From JADZFO01 sp964512635 (GTDB lineage: Bacteria > 4484-113 > JAFGCY01), in NCBI GenBank assembly GCA_964512635.1, contig CAZEJB010000001.1, forward strand, positions 186,001 to 250,000: DNA of 64,000 nt, given 5' to 3'. Below are positions 42,011 to 49,963 of the stretch, piece after piece. The notes beneath the pieces are model-generated. The model searched no databases, was not told the origin of the DNA, and was given only the letters and a program-made list of their open reading frames with translations. How positions within the stretch are numbered: position 1 is the stretch's first letter; every line of letters begins with the position of its first letter. A program made the translations under genes and the position numbers.

Positions 42011-42526
42011 GGGACCTTGCTGCGCCACCGCCGGCAGCCGGGAGGACAGCCGTGCCGGATCGGATGGGAACGGATGGAAAGCGCGCGCCCAGGGGAGCAG
42101 TTGCGCGTGAGTACAAGTATTTACAAACAGCATGGACCTGGCGCAGAACACGGCGCGTATGGATACCCTGACGGCGTCGCTTTTATTTTACTGGTATCCA
42201 CATAATATTGCTTTGGGTTAACTGCAGTAGGGTTTGTCCCCACCCGGCATAGCGGCCGGAGGTACTCGAGCCTTCGCGCCTTCGTGTCCCATTTGGAGGA
42301 TGATTTCGACCATCAAGACACGAAGGACACAAAGAAAACCGCGGCCCGGAATATGGCCCTTTGTCGGAGCGCGGCCACCCTGGCCGCATCTGCTGGGGAG
42401 CGCAGACTTTAGTCTGCATCTTCATGGGGCGCCGGCATCCTGCCAGCAGTTTCTATTGAAGGGGCGGCGCACAGTCGCCGCCCGTCTTGTGGGCCCGCAT
42501 GGCAGTACGGGCACTCCCTTGCCCGG
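42011..42526. repeat. Non-coding repeat-rich stretch
   Basis: Contains an inverted pair CTTCGTGTC (42274)/GACACGAAG (42317), GGAGCGC-led palindromes with CATCTG or CATCTTCATG tails near 42369-42440, and GGGCGGCGCACAGTCGCCGCCC at ~42462-42483. Apparent short ORFs here run through the repeats and are not supported. Confidence 0.6.
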
Positions 42527-42621
42527 CTGCCAGCCGAGGCCACACTCCGCGTTACAATTCCAGCAGTGACCACTGCCCGGCAAAACTGGCAGACTGCTCC
42601 GGAGGCCGCGCGGAGCGCTGC
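42527..42621 (+). repeat. ~95-bp direct repeat, left copy
   Basis: Begins CTGCCAGCCG and ends in GAGCGCTGCG; nearly 90% identical by eye to 43476-43571. The two copies bracket the small membrane-protein gene at 43057. A CACCGGTT palindrome follows at 42627. Confidence 0.85.
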
Positions 42622-42626
42622 GGTGG

Positions 42627-42760
42627 CACCGGTTTGCAACCGGTGGGCCTTTGCGGCTGCGCCGCGTTTGGAGCGCGAGACGCTGGCCCGTATCTTTATG
42701 GAGCGCGGACACCCTGGCCGCATCCCCCTGCAGCGCAGCTTCAGCCAGCCGACGGTCGAG
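42627..42760. repeat. CACCGGTT palindrome and two GGAGCGC repeats
   Basis: Single copy of CACCGGTTTGCAACCGGTG at 42627-42645, then TTTGGAGCGC...TATCTTTATGGAGCGC. Bases 42761-43014 show no gene I can support. Confidence 0.75.
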
Positions 42761-43027
42761 AGCGACAAGCGCGAGCTCTTCGGCCAAGGAAGGCAGCAGG
42801 CCGGTAGCGTCGGCCTCCGTGCCGGCGTTCAATGTTCGCCGCCAGGGATGGGGGCGCCAATCTGGCACATCGGCATCCAGTCCGGCCCGCAGCCGCTGGA
42901 AGCAGTGGCTGAATGTCGGCTCAGATCCTGCCGGTGATACGCCGCAGAGTGTCTTATGATAGGCACAGCCGCATGGTGTACATCTAGGCTAGTAGGAGGT
43001 GGTATATCAAGTTCAGGAGGTGGCCCT

Positions 43028-43060
43028 ATGCCCTTACTGGGAGATACAAAGACCCTATGA
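43028..43060 (+). CDS. Ten-codon upstream ORF coupled to the small membrane protein
   Basis: ATG 43028 follows AGGAGG by seven bases and encodes MPLLGDTKTL; its TGA overlaps the next ATG (ATGA at 43057-43060). The strong ribosome binding site belongs to this mini-ORF, not to the downstream gene, so it probably serves translational coupling. Confidence 0.5.
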   Translation: MPLLGDTKTL

Positions 43061-43347
43061 AACAGATTTTCCTATTTCAGAGGCTTGGATTTGTGAATAG
43101 TGTACTCGTATGGTTCGTGAGAGCTATCGGTGTGCTTTGTATCCTGGTTGGATTCACGTCCCAGCCTTTGTCAAAGCAATCACCCGATGCATTCATTACT
43201 ATGATAGTGGAACTGAATGGAATAGTAATGACGTTTTTAGCGTCAACAAGCGAGTCTTCCAAACGGAACATTGTACAAGTCATTCTATTCTTCATTTGGT
43301 TGGGATACATTGTCTTGGGTCTGCACTTCATATGGCTAAGAATTTGA
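43057..43347 (+). CDS. Small membrane protein, atypical base composition
   Basis: 96 residues with three likely membrane helices: LGFVNSVLVWFVRAIGVLCI (~10-30), a central ITMIVELNGIVMTFLAS and IVQVILFFIWLGYIVLGLHF (~70-90). The region is AT-richer than the window and its codon use differs from the neighbours, suggesting transfer. It has no good ribosome binding site of its own and appears coupled to the ten-codon ORF. Flanked by ~95-bp direct repeats. No family recognised. Confidence 0.6.
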   Translation: MKQIFLFQRLGFVNSVLVWFVRAIGVLCILVGFTSQPLSKQSPDAFITMIVELNGIVMTFLASTSESSKRNIVQVILFFIWLGYIVLGLHFIWLRI

Positions 43348-43475
43348 AGTTGCCGCGCTTATGTTCGTTTGGACAGTCGTGTTTGCTCAAGGACTATGAA
43401 TAGAAGGAATCTTGTGATGTTTGAGTTAGCTACAAACGGGCGGCGACTGTGCGCCGCCCCTACGAAGGCAGAGGC

Positions 43476-43571
43476 CTGCCAGCCGGGGCCACATCCCGGC
43501 GTTACAATTCCGGCAGTGCCCACTGCCATGCACATACGGCAGACTGCTCCGGAGGCCGCGCGGAGCGCTGC
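43476..43571 (+). repeat. ~95-bp direct repeat, right copy
   Basis: Matches 42527-42621, including GTTACAATTCC and GCAGACTGCTCCGGAGGCCG. Preceded at 43439 by a GGGCGGCG...CGCCGCCCC palindrome like the one before the left copy, so the duplicated segment is somewhat longer than 95 bases. Confidence 0.85.
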
Positions 43572-43658
43572 GCGCCCCGCACGGAAGGTCGCGGCCGCGC
43601 CACGGTTGGGATTCGGCAAGGTGTCCAGTTTCTTGATGGAACGAGACATCGGGAGATC

Positions 43659-43802
43659 ATGATCATGTCAATACAGGATCCCATAGAACGTAGGAGATGG
43701 ACCAAAAGGTTTCTCACAGCTCTTTTAGTGCTTGGCTTACCACTGCTGATTAGCGTAGCCTACTTAATCTGGTCAATTGTCAGCTGGATGACTACACCAT
43801 AA
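43659..43802 (+). CDS. Single-helix small membrane protein
   Basis: 47 residues (45 if ATG 43665 is used). Basic start (IERRRWTKRF) followed by one strong hydrophobic helix (LTALLVLGLPLLISVAYLIW). GGGAGA lies just upstream of the ATG pair. Like its neighbour at 43057 it is AT-richer than the surroundings. Could be a toxin-like or regulatory peptide; nothing decides this. Confidence 0.45.
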   Translation: MIMSIQDPIERRRWTKRFLTALLVLGLPLLISVAYLIWSIVSWMTTP

Positions 43803-43893
43803 CACACTCCTGCCTGGGTTGATAGGTTCATGCGAACCCTTTAGAAGCTGTTGGAAGCTCAGAACCCTTATCGCGGGCAACACGGGATTAATT

Positions 43894-43924
<31 letters not shown>

Positions 43925-44058
43925 CAAGAGCGCGCGGACGGGGCCGCGCTGCTACTGAGATGTGGCCCTACAGGAGCGCGGCCTCCGGTGCGCGGTGGGA
44001 TGCCGAAGAGAATACAGGCGAGGACGCCTGCGCTCCGGCTCGGGCGAGCGCTTGCAAA

Positions 44059-44235
44059 GACGGCCGCATATCCATGCGGCCCTACGGGGATAGGGACGGT
44101 CGCATATACATGCGGCCCTACGTAAATCGGGACGGCCGCATATCCATGCGGCCCTACGGGATCGGGACGGCCGCATATCCCTGCGGCCCTACGGGGAGCG
44201 GGACGGCCGCAAATCCATGCGGCCCTACGCCGAAT
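44059..44235. repeat. Five tandem palindromes, ~36-bp period
   Basis: GGCCGCATATCCATGCGGCC-type palindromes, each preceded by GGGAC or AAGAC and followed by CTACG, start at 44059, 44095, 44131, 44166 and 44202. Palindrome arms vary slightly (TATA or AAAT centre) with the stem preserved. Confidence 0.9.
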
Positions 44236-44254
44236 GCAGGTAAGCCTGTGGTCC

Positions 44255-44340
44255 CCAGCGGGCCGAGTCTATGCTCGGCCCCTACGGAAGAAGACGGGCA
44301 GACAGCCGTCTGCCCCTACAGGAGAGGCCGGCTTGCAGCC
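44255..44340. repeat. Three further palindromes before kynureninase
   Basis: GGGCCGAG-tctatg-CTCGGCCC followed by CTACGG, GGGCAGAC-agcc-GTCTGCCC followed by CTACAGG, and GCCGGCT-tgc-AGCCGGC. Different arms, same architecture and CCTAC trailer. Confidence 0.85.
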
Positions 44341-44366
44341 GGCGTTCCGAGCTGCGAAGACGGCCC

Positions 44367-44372
44367 TAAAAT
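44367..44372 (+). promoter_or_regulatory. -10 box of kynureninase (leaderless type)
   Basis: TAAAAT in CCTAAAAT, six bases before GTG 44379, predicting transcription from the first base of the start codon. Confidence 0.5.
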
Positions 44373-44378
44373 GAAGCA

Positions 44379-45608
44379 GTGAGTGAAGACAACACGGCCC
44401 AGCCCCTGGACATCGCGCAGATCTTCGAGGTGCCCGACGGCATTTACCTGCTGGCGCACAGCGCCGGGGCACTGACCCGCGCGGGGCGCGCCGCCGCCGA
44501 GCAGTTCATGAGCCAGTGGGCCACGCTGGGCGCGGAGGCCTGGGGCCCCTGGCTGGAGGGCGTGCAGCGCTATCGCGAGGCCCTGCCGCTGGTCGCCGGC
44601 GGGCAATGGCAGGACTGGTGCCCGCAGCCGAACCTGAGCGCTGCCCTGAACAAGATCATCTCCTGCCTGCAGCCACGCTGGGCCGAGCTTAGCGCGCAGA
44701 CCGACAGCGCACAGACCGCGAGTGCGCAGGCCGAAAACGCGCAGATCGGGCTGGCCCGGCCGGGGCGCAGCCGTATCGTGCTGACCGAGCTGGACTTTCC
44801 CTCAATGGCCTTCGTGCTGCAGAGCCTCGAGCCCCGGGGCTACAGCTTCAGCTATGTCCAGCCGCTGGCGGACGGACGGATGCCGCTGGAGCAGTGGGAA
44901 GCGCTGCTGGGCGAGGATGTTGAGCTGCTGCACATCACCCACAGCTATAGCGACCATTCCTTCCAGGCGCCGGTGGCGGCGCTGCTGCGGCGGGCCCGCG
45001 AGCTTGGCATTACCACGGTGGTGGATATCGCCCAGAGCATCGGCCTGCTGCCGATCGACGTCGAGGCCTGGGACGCAGATTTTGTCACCGGCTCCTGCCT
45101 GAAGTGGCTGTGCTCCGGCCCCGGCGCGGGCTTTTTATGGGTCAACCCGCGGCTGCGCGGCAGGCTGGAGCCGCTGGACCGCGGCTGGTTCAGCCACCGC
45201 GAGCCATTCGAATGGGACCTGCACCACTTTGAATATCACCCCGACGCCCAGCGCTTCTGGGGCGGGACGATCAGCCCGCAGCCCTTTGGCATCGCGGCGG
45301 CGGCGATCGGCGAGATCGCGCGCATCGGCGTGGAGCGCATCCGGGCGCATAACCTTGAACTTAGCTCCGCGCTGATCGAGGGCGTGCTGGAGCTGGGCCT
45401 GCCGCTGAACACGCCGGCCGACCCGGCGCAGCGCGGCGGGACGATCGCGCTGGGGCTGGGCGAGGACGACCCGCGCTGCCAGGCCCTCAGCGCCGGCGGC
45501 GTGCGCTTCGACCGGCGCCGGCGCTATGGCATCCGTCTGAGCCCGCATATTTACAACACTGTGCCGCAGATGCGGCAGGTGCTTCAATATCTGGCCGCCC
45601 GCCCCTGA
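44379..45608 (+). CDS. kynU: Kynureninase
   Basis: PLP enzyme cleaving kynurenine (or 3-hydroxykynurenine) to anthranilate and alanine. 409 residues. Seen: YLLAHSAGAL near 28, the PLP-binding DIAQSIGLLPIDVEAWDADF, the Schiff-base lysine in GSCLKWLCSGPGAGFLWV at about 242, and GWFSHREPFEWD with FWGGT further on. A short Ala/Gln-rich repeat (SAQTDSAQTASAQAENAQ) at ~109-126 looks like an expanded loop. With the dioxygenase upstream it gives most of tryptophan-to-anthranilate catabolism. Confidence 0.9.
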   Translation: MSEDNTAQPLDIAQIFEVPDGIYLLAHSAGALTRAGRAAAEQFMSQWATLGAEAWGPWLEGVQRYREALPLVAGGQWQDWCPQPNLSAALNKIISCLQPRWAELSAQTDSAQTASAQAENAQIGLARPGRSRIVLTELDFPSMAFVLQSLEPRGYSFSYVQPLADGRMPLEQWEALLGEDVELLHITHSYSDHSFQAPVAALLRRARELGITTVVDIAQSIGLLPIDVEAWDADFVTGSCLKWLCSGPGAGFLWVNPRLRGRLEPLDRGWFSHREPFEWDLHHFEYHPDAQRFWGGTISPQPFGIAAAAIGEIARIGVERIRAHNLELSSALIEGVLELGLPLNTPADPAQRGGTIALGLGEDDPRCQALSAGGVRFDRRRRYGIRLSPHIYNTVPQMRQVLQYLAARP

Positions 45609-45640
45609 GCGGGGAGCGCGGAAGTAAAGCAAACGAGGCG

Positions 45641-46111
45641 TTGAAGAAGATGAACCTTAGCGCGAACAAAGTCCTGGGCTCGGCCCTGCTGCTGATCCTG
45701 CTGGCCATGCTGCTGCTGGCCGGCTGCAACAAGGGCTCCAAGGCCGGGGCGCAGAGCACGGCGCCCGGCAGCACGCCGCAGCCGAGCCACGATGCGGTGG
45801 CCGCCAGCACGATCAGCGAGGACCTGTATAAGCAGCTGCCGCTGGACCCGGCCTGGGAGGTCAAGACCTTCACCGAGGATGACTCGGCCTACTTCATTAC
45901 GGCGATTGCCGGCACCGGTGCGATGGAGACGGCGGGCTATCTGCTGAAATGGCTGAGCGAGAACGGCTATGAAAACGCGGACAACCCCAGCCGGATCCTG
46001 GAGGGCACCGAGTTCACCGGCGGCAACAAGCGCTTCAAGCGCATCTTCGCCAAGGCCAGCCTGGATGCCGAATCGAAGTGCGTGGTGGAAGTTACGGCCT
46101 ACAAGCGCTAG
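45641..46111 (+). CDS. Small lipoprotein of unknown function
   Basis: 156 residues (153 from ATG 45650). Signal with LLLILLAMLLLAGC lipobox, a Ser/Ala/Pro linker, then a compact domain with AYFITAIAGTGAMETAGYLL and SENGYENADNPSRIL. GAGG lies upstream of TTG 45641. Follows kynU by 32 bases and may share its transcript. No family recognised. Confidence 0.75.
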   Translation: MKKMNLSANKVLGSALLLILLAMLLLAGCNKGSKAGAQSTAPGSTPQPSHDAVAASTISEDLYKQLPLDPAWEVKTFTEDDSAYFITAIAGTGAMETAGYLLKWLSENGYENADNPSRILEGTEFTGGNKRFKRIFAKASLDAESKCVVEVTAYKR

Positions 46112-46249
46112 GCTGCACATTGGCAGTGGCACGGCGAATCAGGGCGGATTGTCGCCGGAATCGCCCTGCGCTGTTTAGCGCCTTAACCGTAACTTTCGAC
46201 TAATAGTTGACTGTCCTCCGTTATACTTTGGGGCAGCGAGACTGAAGCG

Positions 46250-47380
46250 ATGCGTAAGCTGGGGTTGGGTGTGGTCGCGATAGTGCTGGCCTTAGGGCTG
46301 GCCGGTGTTTGCGCAGCTTCAATCGGCGCGCCCGGTGCGGCGCCATCAGGCTCTTCGCAAAGCAACTTCCTGATCGAACTGGTCCGCAGCCTCTTCGCGC
46401 CGGACATCGAGCTGGTCTGCGAAAGCTATCCCGAAGCCCTTCCCAATGACGGCCGCTCCGAGAGCCTGATCTCCGTGCACATGCTGCGGGACGGCAAGCC
46501 GCTGGCGGGCGTCGAGCTGGAAGCCCAGATCACCGCCGGCGACGGCATGCTGCGCCAGCGGACGGCGACCACCGACGACAAGGGTGTGGCCAGCTTCCTG
46601 TATCAGGCCGGCATCATGCCGCGGCCCGGCGAGCTGAGCATCTCGACCCGCGACAAAAGCAGCACGGCGGAGCTGAAGCTGCCGCTGGCGCCGGTGAGCT
46701 ATCTGGACGTTGAGGTGATCAGCCCCGAGGAGTATGCCAAGCTGCGGGCGCGCCAGACGGCGGCCGCGCCGATCTATAAGCTGGAGCTGAGCGGCTTCCC
46801 CGAGCAGCTCGCAGCGGACGGCGGCAGCCAGTCGGTGCTGACCGCGACCCTGAGCTTCCCCGACGGCAAGCCGGCGGCCGGAGTGCCGCTGAAGGCCGAG
46901 ATCCTGTCCGGGGACGGCAGCCTGCGCCAGGAGTGCCAGCTGACGGACGCGCAGGGGCGGGTGCAGATCTACTTCACCGCCGGGCGTACCGTGGGCACGG
47001 CGACGATCCGCGTCTTTGAGCTGAGCACCGGCCTGGCCGCGGCGCTGAACGTGACCCTGGTGGAAGACGCCGGGGTGCGCATCGAGCTGATGTACCAGGA
47101 TCCCCAGACCCGCAGCGAGGCCCGCGAAGGCGCGGTGCTGCCGGCGGATGGCGTGACCGGGCTGCCGCTGGTGGCGCGGGTGACGGACCTCAACGGCCAG
47201 CCCCTGCACGGCGTGGAGCTGAAGGTCGAGATCCTTGACGACGGCGCGGGCCGGGTGGAGCTGCCGCGGCCGGCCAGCGATGGCTCCGGCCGGGTTGAGT
47301 TCACCTTTTACCCCGGCATGCGCACCGGGCAGATCCGCCTGCGGGCCTTCGCCGCCCAGGGCCTGCCGGAAAGCAGCTAG
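46250..47380 (+). CDS. Secreted protein with three invasin-type (Big_1-like) Ig domains
   Basis: 376 residues. N-terminal signal sequence (LGVVAIVLALGLAGVCAA). Three repeats of the Big_1 plan follow: LPNDGRSESLISVHMLRDGK...GVASFLY (~62-125), LAADGGSQSVLTATLSFPDG...GRVQIYFTAG (~185-250) and LPADGVTGLPLVARVTDLNG...GRVEFTFYPG (~302-365). Such tandem Ig domains form rods in surface adhesins or structural proteins. There is no membrane anchor other than the signal region, where a Cys at ~21 might be lipidated. Confidence 0.82.
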   Translation: MRKLGLGVVAIVLALGLAGVCAASIGAPGAAPSGSSQSNFLIELVRSLFAPDIELVCESYPEALPNDGRSESLISVHMLRDGKPLAGVELEAQITAGDGMLRQRTATTDDKGVASFLYQAGIMPRPGELSISTRDKSSTAELKLPLAPVSYLDVEVISPEEYAKLRARQTAAAPIYKLELSGFPEQLAADGGSQSVLTATLSFPDGKPAAGVPLKAEILSGDGSLRQECQLTDAQGRVQIYFTAGRTVGTATIRVFELSTGLAAALNVTLVEDAGVRIELMYQDPQTRSEAREGAVLPADGVTGLPLVARVTDLNGQPLHGVELKVEILDDGAGRVELPRPASDGSGRVEFTFYPGMRTGQIRLRAFAAQGLPESS

Positions 47381-47621
47381 CTGCCAGCAGTCCGATCAGG
47401 ATAAGATTCACACAGAGACACAGAGCGAACCGAGTTGCACAGAGTTTTTCCGGGCCGACGCAGTGTGTGAACAGCTGATCTCATCGCCGATCGCAGGAAA
47501 AGCAGATCCCGCCTACGTGTCTGAGAGCAGCAGCATTCTTTGGCTGATACTAATCCAGTGATGCAGATCCAGATTCTCTCCGTGTAACTCTGCTCACTCC
47601 GATACTCAGTGTGAATCTATG
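47381..47621. other. Gap between Big_1 protein and pyrF
   Basis: Convergent gap. Contains CACAGAGACACAGAG-type low-complexity sequence (47410-47445) and no clear terminator hairpin or gene. Confidence 0.5.
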
Positions 47622-48569
47622 TCAGGGATTCCCCAGCACTTCGTTCAGCTTCAGGCGGTAATGCTCGGCGGCCTTATGCGCGGCCTGGGCATACTGCTCG
47701 GGGCCATAGCTGTCCGCGAAGGGGCCGGAGGCATAGGCATACAGCACCGCGCGGGAGAAGTTGAATACCGCGCCGTGGCCCGCGGCATTGCAGAAGTGCG
47801 CCGCGTCGTCGAGCCGCCCGCCCTGGGTCTCGAGGCCCGGCACCAGGAAGTAGCAATGCGGTGCGGCAGCGCGGATGCGCGCGGCATCCGCCGGGAAGGT
47901 CGCGCCGACGACCAGCCCGAGGCTGGAGAAGCCGCTGGCACCGATGAAGGGTTCACCCCACTGCGCCACTTTCCGCGCCATGTGCAGATAGACCGGCTCG
48001 CCGCCGGAGTCGAGGTCCTGGAAATCGCCCGCGCCGGGGTTGCTGGTCTTGCAGAGCACGAACATGCCGCGGTCGCGCTCGAGGTGCGGAAAATAGGGCT
48101 CGATGGTGTCGCGGCCCATATAGGCGTTGTGGGTCACGCAGTCGCAGTCCAGGGGCGGCGCGTTGTCCGAACCGTCGCCAAAGTAGGCCTGGACATAGCT
48201 CGCGCTGGTGTTGCCGATGTCGCCGCGCTTGCAGTCGACGATGAAGAGCTCGTCGCGGTAGTCGTGCAACAGGCGCTCCAGCACGGCGATACCAGCCGAG
48301 CCATAGCGCTCGAAGAAGGCGATCTGGGGTTTATAGGCCACCGCTGAGCCGCGGGTGGCGGCGATGATCTTCTCGCAGAACTCGCGGATGGCCCAGAGCG
48401 GGACAGCGGGGCCGGAGGAGACCTGACTGCCGGCCAGCGCCTTCAAGGGAGCGGGCAGCTTGTCGAAGTCCGGGTCGAGGCCGACGAGGACGCGGGACTG
48501 CTTCTGCTTGATGGCAGCGGTCAGGCGGTCGGCGAAGTTGGCTGAGCTTTGGGGTTGGGCGCTGATCAT
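47622..48569 (-). CDS. pyrF: Orotidine 5'-phosphate decarboxylase (PyrF type 2)
   Basis: Last step of UMP synthesis: decarboxylation of OMP. 315 residues, the longer type 2 subfamily. Catalytic block VDCKRGDIGN at 111-120 (Lys/Asp network), preceded by VGLDPDFDKLP and YKPQIAFFERYG, followed by GASGFSSLGLVVGAT and FLVPGLETQGG for phosphate binding. TAGAAT nine bases before the ATG with no Shine-Dalgarno suggests a leaderless message. Confidence 0.95.
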   Translation of the reverse strand: MISAQPQSSANFADRLTAAIKQKQSRVLVGLDPDFDKLPAPLKALAGSQVSSGPAVPLWAIREFCEKIIAATRGSAVAYKPQIAFFERYGSAGIAVLERLLHDYRDELFIVDCKRGDIGNTSASYVQAYFGDGSDNAPPLDCDCVTHNAYMGRDTIEPYFPHLERDRGMFVLCKTSNPGAGDFQDLDSGGEPVYLHMARKVAQWGEPFIGASGFSSLGLVVGATFPADAARIRAAAPHCYFLVPGLETQGGRLDDAAHFCNAAGHGAVFNFSRAVLYAYASGPFADSYGPEQYAQAAHKAAEHYRLKLNEVLGNP

Positions 48570-48578
48570 GGCGCGCAG

Positions 48579-48584
48579 ATTCTA
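48579..48584 (-). promoter_or_regulatory. -10 box of pyrF (leaderless type)
   Basis: TAGAAT in GTTAGAAT, nine bases from the pyrF start. Confidence 0.55.
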
Positions 48585-48600
48585 ACCCCCGCCAGCCGCC

Positions 48601-49344
48601 TTAGAGGAAGCCGCGCAGGTAGACCGGCTCGACATACTCGCTGGGGCTGGCCTCGTGAGCCGCCAACAGCAGTCCGGCCGCGCTGACCGAGGGCACGCTG
48701 TGCAGCTCCAGCCCGGCGGCGGCGGCGGCGAGCTGCAGCTCGGCAAAGGGATCTGGACGCGGCGGCTGGTTTCGGTGTTGAGCCTGGGCGCGCTGCGAAG
48801 ACTGGGCCGGCTGTTCAAGCACCAGGCTGCGTACGCCGTCCTGCTCAAGCTGCAGCAGCAGGGCGGGCAGACCAAGGACCAGTGTGCGCGCGCTCTCAGG
48901 GGCCTGCGGGCGGTAGAGATACCACTGCCCGCGGCGGGCATCCCGCAACACTGGCCGACCCCCATGCGCCAGGGAGATGGCAGCCAGCGAAGAGACGCCA
49001 AGCAGTTCAACACCCGGCGCGGCGGCGGCAAAGCCATTGGCATAACTGATGGCGACGCGGGTGCCGATAAAAGAACCAGGGCCAAGGCCGACGATAACGG
49101 AACTGACAGCCGCAGTACCTGATTCAGCGGGCGGTCTGTCTGAGCCGCTCGCGGCCGCGGCCTGCCCCAGCAGGCTCTGGACCACCACAGCAATGTCGCG
49201 GCCTTCCGGCGGCCGCCCCGGTTCATGCAGCTCGGCCAGCAGCTGCCAGCCGCCGTTTGCCTCACTGGCGACAGGAGTTTCTGCCGCGCGCATGGCCAGA
49301 GCCGCCAGCAGAAGCGGGCCGGAAGAATCAAGCAGCAGGCGCAT
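48601..49344 (-). CDS. tsaB: tRNA threonylcarbamoyladenosine biosynthesis protein TsaB
   Basis: TsaB pairs with TsaD and TsaE to install t6A at position 37 of ANN-decoding tRNAs. Seen: the ASKHA-type start MRLLLDSSG, VGLGPGSFIGTRVAISYANG (GxGPGSFTGxR motif with Ile for Thr) at ~85-105, and VLRDARRGQWYLY. 247 residues from ATG 49344. It overlaps the end of tsaE by 17 bases. The sequence between VVVQSLLG and SSVIVGLGPGS is longer than usual. Confidence 0.88.
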   Translation of the reverse strand: MRLLLDSSGPLLLAALAMRAAETPVASEANGGWQLLAELHEPGRPPEGRDIAVVVQSLLGQAAAASGSDRPPAESGTAAVSSVIVGLGPGSFIGTRVAISYANGFAAAAPGVELLGVSSLAAISLAHGGRPVLRDARRGQWYLYRPQAPESARTLVLGLPALLLQLEQDGVRSLVLEQPAQSSQRAQAQHRNQPPRPDPFAELQLAAAAAGLELHSVPSVSAAGLLLAAHEASPSEYVEPVYLRGFL

Positions 49345-49900
49345 TGCGCAGCTCCTCCACCAGGGCGCTGACGATCCCGGCGGCATCGGGGCTCCAGCTC
49401 AGACGCAGGCGCCGCTGGCCTTCGGTGCCAGGGTCTTCGAGCTGCAGGCGCAGGGTTGGCAGTTCTTCCACGAGCGGCAGGTCCTCGCCGGGCCACTCGA
49501 CAGCCAGCAGCGCGCCGCGGGCCGCGCCCTGTGCGTCTGAGCCAGCCTCCAGCAGGTCCTCAAGCCCCAGCTCAGCCACGTCCGCGCTGCCGCGCGAGCG
49601 ATACAGATCGGCGTGCACCAGCCTGAGCGGACCTTCGTCATAGACCTTGACGATCAGGTAGCTGGGGCTGCGCACGGCCCCGCTGATGCCCAGCGCTGCG
49701 GCGAGGCCCTGAACCAGCGTGGTCTTGCCCGTGCCGTAATCACCGGACAACAGCAGAACGCAGGCCGTCGGCCCAAAGGCGGAAGCGTCTGCCGCTGCGC
49801 AGTCCTGCGCCGGGGTTTGCAGGCGCAGCAGCGCGCGGCCGAGGGCGGCGCCGATAGCGCGGGTCTGGCCGGGGCCACTGCTGGCAAACTCGATTTCCAA
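49328..49900 (-). CDS. tsaE: tRNA t6A biosynthesis ATPase TsaE
   Basis: P-loop ATPase needed for turnover of the TsaBD complex. Walker A GDYGTGKTT at 53-61, SPSY (switch I region), HADLYR and VEWPGEDL as in the family. 190 residues, longer than usual because of ~20 extra residues before the Walker motif and a longer tail. TTG start; TACAAT seven bases upstream implies a leaderless transcript even though the start is not ATG. Confidence 0.92.
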   Translation of the reverse strand: MEIEFASSGPGQTRAIGAALGRALLRLQTPAQDCAAADASAFGPTACVLLLSGDYGTGKTTLVQGLAAALGISGAVRSPSYLIVKVYDEGPLRLVHADLYRSRGSADVAELGLEDLLEAGSDAQGAARGALLAVEWPGEDLPLVEELPTLRLQLEDPGTEGQRRLRLSWSPDAAGIVSALVEELRNAPAA

Positions 49901-49907
49901 GAGCAGG

Positions 49908-49913
49908 ATTGTA
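49908..49913 (-). promoter_or_regulatory. -10 box of tsaE-tsaB (leaderless type)
   Basis: TACAAT seven bases before TTG 49900 on the minus strand. Confidence 0.5.
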
Positions 49914-49946
49914 AACGCGTGCAGAAGCTGTGCGGTCGTTCGCCGT

Positions 49947-49952
49947 TAGAAT
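49947..49952 (+). promoter_or_regulatory. -10 box of flhB
   Basis: TAGAAT in GTTAGAAT, 11 bases before ATG 49964; leader at most about five bases. Confidence 0.5.
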
Positions 49953-49963
49953 GAGTCAGACCG

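Noticed and set aside
40700..42151. 483-residue minus-strand ORF
   Set aside because: Mostly antisense to tryptophan dioxygenase and passes through the 65-bp repeats.
44059..44235. CRISPR array
   Set aside because: Repeats are 20-base palindromes with short, near-repetitive intervals and there are no cas genes; the same palindromes occur singly elsewhere.
47405..47445. CACAGAG low-complexity as a functional site
   Set aside because: Degenerate CTGTG/CACAG strings occur in several gaps here without constant spacing or structure; noted only as repeats.
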